Positions 1 to 13,700 are shown, numbered from the stretch's first letter. The stretch is 64,000 nt of DNA from Dichotomopilus funicola (GCF_033296635.1 NW_026944110.1:1-64000); one strand, 5' to 3'. Numbers and translations: made by a program. The notes: generated by a model not told the origin, from the sequence alone.

Positions 1-149
1 ACTGCTCATGGCCAAGGCCTTGCGAGGGCATGGCCCTAGGCCTGAGCCCTTGACACTGCCACGGTATTAAAAGCTAGATATGTTTCTAATCCAATATAAA
101 GGCTCAACCGTATCTGTAGCAACCATGTCTCCCTCGCCGTGTGTCCATC

Positions 150-3100
150 CTACGACTCATCATCTGACCCGGCAAAGCGTACCCTGGCTCTTTTCGCCGG
201 TGTAGCCTCGCCATTCCCCAACACTTCCGCACCACCTAATGCTGCATCTCTCCCCGGCGAACGCCTCTTCTTTCCCTCGTCCAGGAGAACCAACCCATTC
301 TTCTTATCCCCAACTGGTGACCCATTCAATCCAACCAAATCCTGATCCGGATGACTTAGCTCCCTTCCAAAGCCCCGGCCAAACAAGAATTGCGGGACCT
401 CCAAACGCGCCATCTGTTCCTCTCTGGGAACATCGCCACCAGGTAAAGGTAGAATGCGGGCGTTTAGAATCCAATCGTAGATGGGACGGTCGTCGAGAAT
501 GCTCCGGCATTTCCGCATTTCCGCCTGTGTCATCTCGCTTCGGCGGCGTACAACCACCTCCTCCACGCTGCCACGTAAAACCAGCGTCTCGACCGATACG
601 GGTTTCTGTTGACTGATGCGTCGTACACGCCCAATGGCCTGCGCCTCGACCTGTGGGTTGAGGACGGGGCTGATGAAGTAGATCCGTGACGCGGACTGCA
701 TGTCCAAACCGAAGGCTGCCTGTGTGATATCCATGAGGAGAACGCTTGAGGGAGGGTATGGTCAGTGAGGCCTTGATGAGTCGATAAAAGAGAAGAGCAA
801 GACTAACCGGAATTTTGGGTTGCGGTTGAATGTCACGACATACTGGGACCTGCGCTCAGTGGTAAGGCCTTTAGCGTAGATCAAGTGCTGGATCTGAAGC
901 TAAATTCACCCACAGTGGTTAGTGAATCTGGTCTAGACGTAGATTGAGTGCAGATTGAGTGCAGATTGAGTAGCTTACAATTTCCAGTACACCAGCGAGA
1001 TAGTATGCCACGTTGTCATTCTCGTAGAACACAATAATCTGCTCTGAGTCTTGGTATTTCACAATCTGGTCTGTTAGATAGGATAGCTTTGCGGAAGCCG
1101 TCGAGATAAGCTGAGCCTGAGAGAGTGGTTCTGCAATATTAGTGCCAGGGTTCTCTTCGGCCCCTACGGGGCTCTTGGGATTCGTTAGGGTATTCGTCAA
1201 AATGGCCGAGCGCCGTTGGGCCGAGGATTTACTGTCCTGGCCAAGAGGAGTGTTTCCAGCGAGAACTTTTGTTTGGGTTTGCCCTCCACTGTTTGAGGTT
1301 TGTTGCTCGATACCTTTTGACCGTTCCTCCCACCCGCGCGCCGAAAATCGCCCGGTATCAAACAACAATTTGAGAGACATTGGCGAATCAACCAAGGGCT
1401 GAAGAAGCTTCTGTAATGCGGAGACCATGCGTGAGTCTGTACACACCGGGTCTCCGTCGTGGAGATCGAGAGACCACTCGCGGCCGGCGCCCCAGGGAAA
1501 GTTCCTCACATACAATGGAAGCTCGCGGAACAGATTGGCGCACCGCTTGACTGTGTTTTGCTCAGCCAGACGGCCAAACATAATGGCCTCTCGCAGTAAG
1601 GCCTCGTCATCGGCGCCGATTGGAACCTTTCGTTCTTCCAAAAATTCCTCCGCTGTCTCAACTGCTTTGAGAATCTCCTCTGGCGAGAAGACTGAGCCAC
1701 CAAAGAAGCTCGCTTGTCTAAGATTGTGTACGAGCTCTAGGAGTGCTTTCCTCTGCCGCGGATGGAAGAAATAATCTTGATCCGTTCTCTGTGACTGCAC
1801 GGCATTGAAGATGATCATCATGGAGAAGAGGTTTAGTACGAGCCGATCTTGGAAGGAGCCATCCAGGTAAACAATTTTTTCGTCGACACTTGGAAGTAGA
1901 TCACCGAGATCGGGTAGGCGGTGCCGAATAATTAGCGATTCCAATGTTCCCCGAAGACAATCAGCTCGGCCAATGCTGCGGGCGGAGTGTTTCGGTTGCA
2001 TAACATAGACCGTCCAATCCGCAGGAGAATCACCAGTCTCAGCAGGTTGGTTTGCCCAAGGGCGCATGCGCAAGTATAGCATGGCAATTGAACCGATTCG
2101 CTTAAGATCTTCTTTTTCGAGGTCTGGAGAGGTTTCCACCTGTCGCTTGTTGGACCTAGGGTGCTCCTCCTGCGGGCTGGGCGTGTTGTCGACACCAAAC
2201 AGCCCCTTTGACGGCGTACCGGTGACAATCCACTTGGCTGAGATCTGCAGGTGGTCGATAAGCAGAAGCAGATTGCTCTTCCGGCTTATGGTTGAGTTGC
2301 CTAGCTTATGGCCTTCGTCCACAATGCAACGCTTGAAGTGAATCTCTGCGAGTGGGCTGAGGAGCACCTGGCCGCCGTTTCGGTCAGAGTACAGATCATC
2401 CGATAATCTTTCGAATCGTGTCGACGAAAACAAAATAACGTCATATTCGAGAAGATCTTTCACCGGTGGTAGCTCTTGTTTCTTATCGGCGATTAGGACA
2501 CTTAGACCGGAAGTGTGTTTTGTGATCTCCTGCTTCCACTGCTGCACTAGATTAGGGGGCACAATGACAAGAGAGGTATGGCTCAAATGCACCGTTGTTG
2601 GAGAAACTGGGCCGTCCGCCCGTCGGCTCTCTCGACGACGGGCCGGGGGCGGAAGCTGATATAAGCCCGGGTTCCGTTGGATCGCTGCGACACATAGGGG
2701 ATAGTCGATACCATCAGGCTCCAATGCCCCAAACACCGTCTTCCACGGCACCGAGTGACGGGTGATACATGCCGCGGCCATATCAGCGAGGCTGCCAACC
2801 TTTGGGCGAATCACGGGCTCATCTGTACGCAAATGCTCGGGCGGAGTAGAGGGAATATGTCTCGTTGCCAGGATGAGAGCCAGACAAATTAGCGTTTTCC
2901 CTGCTCCCATCTCTTCAGCAAGAATCCCACCACAAGGTCCGTCGTACCGCCTAGGTTCGAGCAAGCCACTGCCAGTGACGGGGTCGTAGTAATAGGGCAT
3001 TCCAAGCTGATCGACGACTTTCACAAAACGCGGATCCGGTATTTCCCTGGGCTCAGCTTCTCTTTCCAGCATCAAGGCCGCTGACCGCCGTTGATAAGAG

Positions 3101-3780
3101 TAAAGTTTCGTCGAAAGGCCAAAGATATTGCTGCTCATCACCCGGTAGGCAGCGTCGCGCGCTTCATAGTCGCGAATGTCATCAGGGTTCGGATCAGGGG
3201 ACGGGATGTTATTGAACATCTGCAACAAGGTTTGGCCCTCGACTTCATCTTGTGGGTTGACTTCCGGGGTTAAGTTGTTGAAAAGTGAGGGGGCTCGAGA
3301 TGGAATATTTCCAGGCTGTCCATTCCACGTGGACGGCGCAAAATCCAGCCGTGAAAGGAGGTTTGTCCTTGCCTTCCGGAAAGAGGGATCCCTGCGGGGT
3401 ATGGTGCGGTTCTCAACATCGTCCGGAAGGATGTAAACTCGAACAATGACTAGGCCCAATTGTTCGGGGCCCAAACCAAGGCTCATCCGGATCCAGCGGT
3501 TCCGCAAAAGGTCTAAATAGGGGGCGAGGCATCCCGCGGAAGCCACGAAGTGAGCTTGGGTCTGCTCCTCGAGGAATTGTGGGTGAGATGAGCCGGGTTG
3601 ATGTGAGGAATCGATTTCAGAGGAATTATCCCCCGTTCCTTCCGTGTTCGAGTCTCCAAAGGGACCGAAGTGGCGCCACTGTTGTTGCGCGACATCAGAC
3701 CAGAGATGCTCGGGAAGGCGGGACCCGCTCTGGTCGAATATGAGGCATCCGGCGGCGATATAGCGGACCGATCCCGCCAT
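150..3780 (-). CDS. SNF2-family helicase/ATPase, three exons
   Basis: Nuclear DNA-dependent ATPase of the SNF2 superfamily, expected to remodel chromatin or act in DNA repair. Proposed exons are 3780-979, 899-808 and 744-150 (3489 nt, 1162 aa, phase-consistent). Exon 1 carries motif I (GGILAEEMGAGKT), motif II (VDEGH) and motif III (VTGTPSKG). Exon 2 supplies the start of the C-terminal helicase lobe (HLIYAKGLTTERRSQYVV). Exon 3 carries LLMDITQAAFGLDMQSASR and the arginine-finger motif QAIGRVRR. The N-terminal 220 residues before the ATPase lobe are not recognisable, and I see no RING finger between the lobes, which argues against a typical Rad5/Rad16 member. Donors are GTAAGC and GTTAGT. Subfamily is unresolved; the SNF2 call itself is firm. 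Confidence 0.9.
941..972. repeat. 11-bp tandem repeat in an SNF2-gene intron
   Basis: The unit AGATTGAGTGC is present 2.9 times head to tail, just inside the first intron of the helicase gene and a few bases from its 5' splice site at 978. Copy number may vary between strains. No function is apparent. Confidence 0.85.
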
Positions 3781-6700
3781 TTCTTAAGGTTTGTCCCTCG
3801 TCATGAGAAATAATCCGGGATGATTGAATTCTCTGGAGCCGAAAGACCGTCCTGTAAGATCCAATTGGTGATGCTGATGCTTTTGGTGGTGGTTTGTTGC
3901 CTGGAGTTGAAATGGCACAAATGCCAAGCAATCGACGCCTGCCAAGTCTGGGGGTTGCATGGAACTTTGTGGGCCTGTGATTGGTCCGTGTGGTGGGTTT
4001 GCGAAGTTTGATCTCATCTCTCTCTCAACGACAGATACTCCGTAAACTATTCTAATAAACCAGGTAGGCCCTCAAAACTTCAGGCTGACGTAACATAGGT
4101 AATGTTCATTACTTTTCTTACTTAGTAGTGTATGTCGAGAGCGGGAGCGGGCAAAACCTCCTTGCCCGGGGACTTTCAGAGGGGGAGCACGGGCCGGAAT
4201 CAGTGCCACCACTCAAAAGGGCAGGGACGAGTTGGGATGGGCGGAGTGGGGGTCCAATGGAGCGTCGCTTGCCTCCTCGTCCTCAGACGCGACGCGAAGC
4301 TCAACCTTTGAACCAACCTTGACACTTTTGTCTACTCTACTCGACCTGGATTGTACCAGTTTCAGGCGATATCTCAAAATCCCAATCGTGAAATTATCTT
4401 CATCTTGCATCGGTGCAAACAGCACGGCCAAAACGGCGAGCCGCGTCGCAACACACGAACTACGCCCTCTATGGCCTCCTTGCAAACAGAGTCGCTTTGC
4501 ATGACGGGAGTGCAACATTGAGGACCCGAGACGTTGGGAATTGTGCGCGATCTCCACCCTTACCTGCTGTGCTTGATATTAAACATTGTTAGGGCCATTT
4601 CATCGCGACCCCTTTCAGGAACGCCGTCCTGAATGCTCCCTCACAAGGATTTGGCCATCACGCGCCGGGTCCTGGTACGACGCCTTCTAGGCAATGTTAC
4701 GAAGTCCACGACTCGACGTGTTGGTTCTCAGTGACGGCCAAAGTGTTTTTTTTTTCGACGCCCGTACCGCGGATACACCATGTCTCTCGAATCCGGTGCT
4801 AGAGCCTACTCGGAACGCAGGGACTACCGACTTCGGGTCGGAAACTGTTGGTATTACGCCAGAGCGCAGACCTTCCCCTGTATGACGATGGTACAGTACA
4901 TACAGAGACACGGAGGTAGGTTACAAGTCTGGAAGGGTCGCTTGGAGGATGCACGAGCCTTTTCGCGGTAAATTCTTCCCTTTTTCTTTTTTTCGCTTTT
5001 TGCGAATCACTCGTGAAGCACTTAAGCCATTGTACTTAGTTTGGCATCCACTCCATGCATAGAGGCCTCTTGTTACGCCTTCACGGTACACTACAGTACC
5101 GCGAGCCACGCGACCTCCGAAACAGCCCACCCCACACATCCACTCGCCAAGCCTACCCGAGGGCCGGACCGACACCGCGAGGGTCCGTGATGCCGACTGC
5201 GCCTTTCCCGATTTGGACAGCAGTGCTCGTCTCAATGATCGACAACTCCCAAGCACTGGAGGTCAATGCTCTCGACTGAGCGGGTTATGCCCCCTTCGGT
5301 TTCTGCAGCTCTGGCCGTCTTGTCCAACGGATGAAAATGATCTCTCCATAAACGCTCTCAAAACGGCTGCGAGCAAGCCCCTTGCGCATTGAGGGCTTTG
5401 ACGAAGGTGTCTCTATTCAGACGCCTCGGCTGAGGCGCCCAGCTTTGCCTACCCTCCGCGGACCGGTGTTCTCAAGCCCGGAAAGACGGACAGCATTGGC
5501 TCCTCACATCGAACCCCTCACAACCCGCCTTCATTCTCCAGGCCGATCGTGTTTGGCGAAGTTTGGCGGCACGCCCTAAGCAGGGTAGCTGTGCTCCAGA
5601 TTGCTTCGCATCATCAGAAGCATGGGAGGATCCCCGAGAGTTGATTCTTCGGCCTCCCGTATTCATGCCTTTTAGGGTGTCTATACTTGCTTGTAATAAT
5701 GCCCGTAGTAATACCACGTTTATAACGGAGCCGGTAGCACCCTTTCGCTAATCTATCTTGACCCAGTTTTGCGTTCTCTTTGGACCACCCCCTTCCGTGA
5801 GCCTGGTTTCGAGACGACGTCTTGTTGCACCCCACGGCTCTCTTGGACAATTATCCGTGACCCCCGCCCGGTCGCCGAATTGCGGATGAGCCAGTGCCTT
5901 CGCGTGCTTTTTTAGATACACCAAGTCTATGCTTCCCCCTCGGCACGGGACGGGTGGGGATCGACGGGGCATGGTCCCGGCGGGCTATCCCCAGGCTCCT
6001 CTGGGCCCCTCCTTCCCTTCCTTACCTACCACGAAGCAATGCCCTTTTTCCGCATCAAAAGTGGGTGTCCTTGGTTTGCTTGATGGGGGGTCCTTCGCCT
6101 GGCTCGGTGGGGGGCAGGCCTTGGTATCGCTAACTTCATACCGATCTTTTTCTCTTCTCCGGTATCCGGAAGGCGGGGAGACCACCCCGAGCGACGGACC
6201 CACGGCACCGTGTTTTTACCAAGACGCACTGGCACTTTTCAGGATCACACCACTTATTCGTGGCACGACCTGTACAAGGCATCGCTGTCGGCCACAGGGT
6301 CAAACATTTGTTTTGTTCTTGGGCCACCTGGCCCGAGAGAGAAACAAAGTCCGGTTTCCCATAATGTCGGGCTTTGTAACAAACCCAAGCTTCTTCATGG
6401 CCGAAGGTTGAGGGCGGATCGCCACGACGGCGTAGCCTTCGGCTAGGTGGTTTGGACTAAGATATGTAGGTCCACCCCCTGTGATCCACCTGCATCCTCT
6501 CCCCGTTTTGAGGTGATGTGCAGATGTTTTTCATGCGCTTCATAGGAAACGAGCCCCCGTACCCTAAACGGTTTAATTACAGAACTAGAGGGAAAGAATA
6601 CAGCTCAACTTAAACCTACACCTATTTCCGGAAACAGCGGCCGACAGCTGGCCAAGCTCGCAGGACCAACCTAACCGCCTTGATACAACCCTTGGGCCGC

Positions 6701-8300
6701 CATGGGCCTTTGCAAAAACTTGCCTTCAGGGAGCCAGGCGTGGGAGAGGGGTGCGTTGTGATCTGAGGGGGGTATTTTCACTTAGCGCCAGCGCCGGTTA
6801 TAGGCTCCTGCTGTTATATCTGGACCCCTTTGCGGTCTTTGGACAAGACGGCCTGCCGGCTACCGAAGAGACTGACGTGCCGTGAGGGGTGGGATAGTAC
6901 TGCCACCTCATCATGGTGCTATCAGTACTGGGGTGTACCCTCCTTGTTGGTCCATTGGCCTCTTGCTGGGGCCGTCCCGCCCACCGAAGGGACGAAGAGT
7001 AAGTTTGTTTCCCCTCCTTACCTTCCTTCTCCGTACTCTTGCGCAGGAGACCGATACGGCCACCGAGCCATACCATTTGCACCTCTGGTCACCCTCGTGT
7101 GGGTTAGCTGCACTAACCTGTTTTTCCCGCATATCTCTTGATGATGGCGCCGCATTGGCTGGGTCCGACCGCGTCGGCCACTGAGTTGTTGGCCACGGCG
7201 GACAGGATGAACAATATACGTCGATATTGCCCTCACGCTGTCCAATGGTATCCTCAATGGGGGTCTGAAGGAAGGCTCATGGACAAACACCACACCCTCC
7301 TTGACCATGGTCCCCAACCAAGGGTTTCAGAACGTCCACAAGAGCCTCTCCTTGGCCAACCGGCCGCCACTTAATGATGCGGACAAGTTGTCCACGAGCT
7401 GCCCGGGTTAGCGTGCTCTACCTACCCCCTACCCAAGCTGCAGTCTTAGGACCTGAAATAAGGGATTCAGCCCACATGACTGAGCTATATCCCCGAATGC
7501 AGTGCAGTGCACAGGCAGGTGTGGTACGAGACTCCCATCCCCCCCGCTTACAGCTGAAGCCGCTCTTGCTTGACTTCACCCCCCCCAAGTCACGCCACAT
7601 ATTTGCTCGCCGGTACCGCAGTGATCTTCACTACTGAGGGGGTAGACATGGGGGCCAATATGCCCGCTTTGCTGACGGTCTCGGCGAAAAAACAAAATAG
7701 TCCGCTCGAATAAGGAGGCCAATCCAACGAATAAGTGCCGATGTAACCAGCGTGTGGCCTTTGGCCTAGACCCCCCGATGATGACACACATATACACACC
7801 TCACGACACATCACTGAGTGGCGAGGAGAAGCAGACACACCATTTCGGTGTGATCCCTGTGGGCCACGTACTCGCCATACCAGCAGCGGTTATGTCGGAT
7901 CGATGTCGGCGGCCATGATAGGGCGGGCCTGCCTCTTCGCTGACCTTCTGTGCAGGTCATGGCTGGCCCCCTTATGCATCTCGACATGTCTGGACGTTCG
8001 GGTTGTCTTACCGTGGCAACCGACGCAACGTTGGTTTTACCTACCCAAAAGGGGGAGGTAACAAATGGGAGAAGTAAGGTGACTCCCGATCTTTGTTTCA
8101 TGGTCCGAGAAGTCTGCTAGCTCGTGATGAAACGATAGAGAGGATCTCGATCTCGAAAGAAGACACATGGATTTAACACAATCTTACACACTCATATGCC
8201 AGAAGGAAGGGAAACGAGGTGAGCAAAGCAGAACTAAACACATGACTTTACCGTTCTTGATCAAAGATACACCCACAACTGCCCATCCTTAACCCCTGTT
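3781..8300. other. Gene-poor region, no supported gene
   Basis: The helicase promoter must lie at the left end (3781 to about 4100). Beyond that all open frames are short, overlap on both strands and show no recognisable domain. A splice-like pair (GTAAGT near 6999, TTGCGCAG near 7046) occurs around 7 kb, but the flanking frames make no recognisable protein. A 115-codon open frame on the minus strand (4213-4557) has an acidic C-terminal part but matches nothing I know. Confidence 0.6.
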
Positions 8301-10628
8301 ACCTAACAGCCAACCTCAAGCAGTCCCAACCAATACTTCCCCATAGTCCAACAACAAACCCGAGACAAGAGAGCGACTTCTCCCTCTCGACCTACCCCCC
8401 ACCTCCCGTTTTCCCCTCCCCTCCCCTTCAACCGAACCAAGCCGCCTCAGCCGAGCCAGCCGAACCAGCCGAGTCTCCAACCGGGATGGATGGATATCCG
8501 GGCCACAGCAGTCCCGGTTCCAGTTATCCCCATAGGACGGAAAAAGAACAGACGGGCGGCAGAGAAACAGAGACAGTGTGCTCGTGAGTGAGTGTGTGTG
8601 CGCGAGGGCGGACAGCGCGGCATAAGGAAAACCAAAAGGTAAGACAAAGACGGCATGGATGACATGGGCCGTTGGCCGTTTGGCCGGCCCGCTCCCGTGC
8701 AAACAACAACAACAACAACGGATAGGCTCCGCCAACGGTCCTCAATCCCTACCGAGGTAGGGAGGTAGGTAGGTACAATACCTTCCTGTCCTTGGTTCAG
8801 CCCACCAGTTCTCTTCTGTCCTCCCCCCTTTTTTCGTTCCTTCTTTTCGTTCCTCTTCACCCACCACCTCTCCCTCAGTCCTCCCCCCCCATCTGTCCTC
8901 GGCGCCAACAGGCCGATAGATCCTTTTCACGTAGGTCCCACCAACCGGGTCATTTCCTTACCCTACCCTACCCTCCCTGCCACTCCCATACCTCCATCCG
9001 GGTTGAACCAGTTGTACATGTACCACGCATTACACTCAGACACATACTCTGCGTAAAAGTGTTGTGAAATAGATCGAATTCCAAGGAGCTCGCTCGCCCA
9101 GCTCGCTTGCGGAAAACTCCTAGCGTGTATCTTGACACTGACCATGTACCCGACCCCCTAAGCTTGATCGCCCCTCGTTCCTCCGTTGTGTCCCAGGCCC
9201 GTCTTATCCCAGGCACCCATTGCCATACCCAAAGCTCCTACCGTTCCTTCTGCACCAGCTTCCTGCAAAAGGTTGTCTTCAAATCGATCTGCCCGAGTCG
9301 AGTCGGTTCGGTTATTGATGCGAATGGGGTTGTTTGTTGCGTGAGATAAGGGTTTGAAATGCGTGAAAGTGTAGTTGTAGTACTAGTACAGTACATTACC
9401 AGGAAAAGACGAACAGGTTTTGAGTCTTTCAGCGGAAAGAAAGCTAACACCAGCCATACTTGAGAATAGAAGAAAATGACAATTGCATAAGACAAGACAC
9501 GAAAGCAGATAAGCAAGTACAATAACAAAGGGATAACGTAAGATACACCGTCCTAATAGAGCTAGATGTCGTCGGTTATATGTCACGCCGGAACGCATGC
9601 ATAGCTAAGACAGACAGGCCTGCTGGGCACGAATGGCTTGAGTGAACATAGATAGATAGGTATATGCATACGACTCGCTTGCCGGTGATTACGAAAAAAG
9701 AAGAACACAAGAAGATCCGAGACGGTAAGAATAAATGAGATACGAACCAAAAGAGACGCTAAGTATGATACCGGTAAAAGAAAAGAAACCCCAAAAGAAA
9801 GAAAAACTTAGGAAGACGTAGTAACCAGAGGAGAGATGGTGCAAATAAACAAAAAGAAAAACACCAAGACGATACACGCCCCGCCGTGCTCATCATCTTT
9901 TTTTCCGCCCCTGATTTCTTGTTCTCGCTTGCTTCGTATCGTCATTGCAAAACGGCCTGTCATGAAGTGGTGTACAAACAATCGAACGAGTTAGGAGAAG
10001 AGCATCTGAGTCCGAGACGAGGAAGGAGGAGGTGGGTTGGGGGGGAATTGTAGCAGGGTAAGGTAACCAAAAGAAAATGGTAGGCGACGCGGGACGTTTC
10101 GTAGGATGCCGATTGTTCCCGTTCCTTATGCAAGTAAGGTATATAAATGTATCCTTGGCGCCGTGTGTGTGAGTATGTGCTTTGTGTGTAGGTAGGTACG
10201 TGCGCATATGGGCATGGGGGTGGTGGTCTGCCGTGTCCGTCCATGGATGTTTGTTTCGGGCGATCCGATCCTATCCGATCCGTCCCGGGTTGCTTCTCAA
10301 GTAGGTAGTACTGCTCCCGTAGCCTTCCACCATTCCCACTTCCCGCGTTATATCAACCGGTCTGTTCGTTTCCGGGGCTGCTCCTTCTTTCTCCTTTGTA
10401 TTTTCTGTTTCTCCTCCCTTCCTCTTCGTTCTTGGCAGGCGGGAAACAAGAGGCGAGGCTGAAGGAAGAAGAAAAGAAGGCCCCTGCCCGGCTTGGTGGT
10501 ACAACAGGCGGCACAAGCGGGACCAGCGGGCGGCCCAAACGTCCCTGCAGCCGGCTTCAACAGTCTTCCCTCCCGCTTCCCGGCTCCCGCGCGCGCACAC
10601 ATCAAAAGAGTCGACGAAACCGGGTCGT
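8301..10628. other. Pyrimidine-rich then AT-richer noncoding tract
   Basis: Sequence from 8340 to 8990 is strongly C/T-rich on the plus strand with microsatellites. From about 9350 to 9900 it is A-rich on the plus strand. Part of it may be 3' UTR of the small minus-strand gene that ends at 10629. Reading frames here are low-complexity (Thr/His/Pro or Ser/Phe runs) and not credible proteins. Confidence 0.6.
8702..8719. repeat. (AAC)6 microsatellite
   Basis: Six perfect AAC units. A GGTA-type microsatellite (GGAGGTAGGTAGGTAC) follows about 40 bases later, at about 8761-8776. Both are simple-sequence tracts in noncoding DNA. Confidence 0.9.
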
Positions 10629-10796
10629 TCAGCCACCGTGGCAGATCGGGCACTCCCCGGGCAACATGATGAAGCGCTCGTGCGGGCTCTTTGGGCAGGA
10701 ACGTTTCCGGCTGCCGTCCACTGAGGTACGGAAGAAGTGTGCCCCAGGATCGACACACGAAGTGTAGATGTAGTAGTTTTTGGTAAAGTCGCACAT
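10629..10796 (-). CDS. Small Cys-containing protein, 55 aa
   Basis: A complete ATG-to-TGA frame of 56 codons, starting MCDFTKNYYIYTSC and ending LPGECPICHGG. It contains five Cys, a C-terminal CPIC pair, a DPGAHFFRTS segment and a KSPHERF segment. This resembles a family of tiny ascomycete proteins beginning M-C-D and ending in a CxxC tail that I recall as uncharacterised; that recall is unverified. The composition (aromatic core, paired Cys) differs from the Pro/Arg/Ser-rich chance frames around it. The CxxC pairs could bind zinc, which is inference. It is the only credible coding unit in an 18 kb gene-poor tract and is missed by any cut-off of 60 codons. An upstream exon cannot be excluded. 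Confidence 0.6.
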   Translation of the reverse strand: MCDFTKNYYIYTSCVDPGAHFFRTSVDGSRKRSCPKSPHERFIMLPGECPICHGG

Positions 10797-13700
10797 GATG
10801 AAGGTGCTGAGTTGAGGGGGTTGGACGGGCAGGTTGAGTCTTCCGTTCCCGCTGCGTGGAAGAGAGTGTCGGTAGTCTTGTCTTGACCAAAATGTGTTGG
10901 CCGTGGGTGTCTGTGGCGATTAGCTATGTGAGCTTCGACGTGGTCAAAGACCGTATGGGTGTGTGTCAGGCACGGGGGACATACGGGTAGAAATAGGTGA
11001 GGAGAGCTTTCAGAATGGACGGGCGGGATGGTTGGCAAGGCGGGACTCCCCGGGAATGCAACGGCGGAAGCGCCAGAAGAGGATGGTGGGTTGATGTCGA
11101 TGCCGAGATGGTTGTCGATGCAGTGGACAGGGAAGGAGCCGGGCGACCCGCCGCGACTTATATAAACAACAGAAGGGCTTGGTGGAGGTGGGCTAGGGGG
11201 AGAGGGTGTATCTCGAATAAAATAAATGGGCCTGCTGGATATGGATCCACCCCTGAATGCACCCAGGGAAAAGCAAGATGGTGAGGTGTGAGAGTTGGGA
11301 GCAGGTGGTCACGGTCCTCGGCCCTCAATGCGTAAAAGCCTTGTATCGGTTGGGTTTGACGGAATAGGAAGACATCGAATTTGTTTTGCTCGGTGAGGGG
11401 GCCGGACGGGAAACGACAAACCGCACGCGCCCAGTCCAATATCAGACCCGGAAGGCGATCCGAGGTGCGATAGGTCACAGCCGCGAGACTGGTTCGCGGT
11501 ATTGTTCCTGGGCTGCAGGCGGAAACATTCGGCGTCAGTGTGGGTGAGGACGCAATGATGGCGTGGTAGTAAGATGGTGTCGTGATAATTTAGGCGATTA
11601 AAGCAGGCTTATTCGCTTTCATCAACTTCGGGAAGGTGAGTGGCGTGGATATTGGTGGTGGGCAAATACCGTATAAGGCTTTGAATGGGGTCATAGAGTC
11701 CCCAAAAAGTCAAGATACGGAAGCAGGGTCAAGTGCGATGAGGTAGAGAGAAGGACTTGGAGCCAGGGGGGGGTGTCCCAGAAAAAGGAGGAAGTTGTTT
11801 CCCACAAAAGATATCGCACGCCGTTGCCGGGCTTTGAGAAAAAAAAAGGAAAACAGGAAAGGCCTCATCTCATGTCTAAGGGTCCCAGATGTAGTCGCCA
11901 TGGCCCATCCATGGTCAACGAGGAGGGTACTGCGGATACATGATTCCGGGCAAGGGACCAGAGTGCCAAAAAGACCACGGTTCAACACCCAAGTCCAGGG
12001 TATGCCGCACTGGCCTTGATCCTGGGCTTTCGGATGGATCACAGGTGGGGCGCAACGAAAAGCACTTTTTTCTCGGCTGTGAGCTCTGTGCGTGCGCGGA
12101 TGGCGTGTGCGAGCGCGTGTTCGGTCTTTTCGTCGCATTTTCTTTTCCCCTCCTTCCCATTTGCGCCGCCTAAAAGTCGCGATCGATGCGGCAGAAGGAA
12201 AGAAAAGTGAGCGTGTTCCGAAAGTTTAGGCCGTCCGTCTACCGAAGTCGTCGAGCGCTTGGATGTTCTCAGGCTCTGGCGCGCAGGAGAATACAGGGTG
12301 GATTGCAACGCGTCTCAATTCTCAACTCGAACGGTTCCATACTCTGCTCTTCTGCTCGGACGGATGAGAACCTTGACGGGTTGATGCCTTGATCGGTGTT
12401 TCCCACACCCCCTCGAATTCAACCCTCCTTCTCTCTCCCTCGCAGCATGCACCCCTCCCTGAGCAACGTGTGCGTGTGCATGCTGCGAGGTAAATCTGCC
12501 CCTCGCCCTATCAGTGCGACCTTGGCAAGCTTGGGTTGGCTGCTTGGCAAGCCTGACGTTAACGGCGCTCTCGAAACCAAACCAACCCCCCTGCTCGGAA
12601 AATGTGTGGGAGGGGAGTGCTGGAGCTCCTGGAGCAGGGGAAATGGAGTGGGGTGGTGGGGTTCTGGGAGAACAGGCCACAGCGGACACACTCAGGGTAA
12701 CAGGGGTAAAATCGGGGTCTGAAAGGGACAGGTGGAGACGAGCGTTGAAAAAAAGGCGGTTCTGCGGTGGGAGAGGCCGAATTGGGCCGCTCCGTGCTGT
12801 GGTCGTGGCCCGTGGGTCGGGACCTTCAGGGCTTCGAAGCGGTTTTTGTTTTCTCTCATGGAGGGGGCCTGCGTCGAACATCCCGACGCATGCTGCAAGA
12901 AACGCTTTCCTGGAACAGCCCCACCATAACGACTTGGGAGGGCCAGGCCGGCGCCTCGTGGGCACGGAGCCGGTCGCCAAAGGCCGGCTCGACAGGGGCA
13001 AGCAAAGGAGCTTGGGCTTCCGATTCGGTAAGTGATGGGCCATGTCAAACGGCGCCGCCGGAGGAGGCCTTGGCTGCGCACTGACACTGATGAAATTCGC
13101 AACAGGCCATGCGGAAACGGGAAACGTCCCTTCGAGATCTCAAACCCGTCTCGCGCCGCTGCAAGCTGTGATCTGCTACGGTGCGCAGCTGTCCGCATTG
13201 AGGTGCTTCTTTGCCTTCCCCCCGCCAAGCAAGTGACGTTGGACTTGGTATATGGTGTTGAGGTGATAATAGCCTCGCGCTGTTATTGCCGGAATGATGG
13301 GCAGCTGACGGTTGCGAGTGGGACGCCGATCCCAGAATACCGTCCCAATGGCGCGAGGAGAGCGTTGGATGAACGACTATCCGCACACCCACCGACCCAC
13401 CACCATTCCTTGCTGAGAGCAGAAGCCTCACGCATCCTCATCAATTCCATCATTCCATGACCGCCGAAGATACCATCCATCCACCGGTCCACGGATGGCC
13501 TAGTGGCGGCCGATGAGGCAACAGTTCCTGCATCGGCGCTTTCTGCTGTCAACAATTTGCAGCGACCAGGGGGCGTGTCCACGGAACGAGGGGTCGACAG
13601 TCTCGACACCCCTCGTGACGACACCGCTAATTTGCACTCAAGTCATATCGTCTGTGCCCGGCCCTTTTTGGTCCTCCGCCTTTTTGGACAAACGCGATAG

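Noticed and set aside
7421..7495. tRNA-like A-box (GGGGATATAGCTCAGT, minus strand)
   Set aside because: No matching B box, acceptor or T arm follows at the right distance.
10271..11038. 255-codon minus-strand open frame
   Set aside because: Reads across the 55-codon Cys gene in a different frame and is low-complexity; the short frame is the credible one.
12315..13043. 242-codon minus-strand open frame
   Set aside because: Pro/Arg/His/Ser-rich chance frame in GC-rich DNA with competing frames on the opposite strand.
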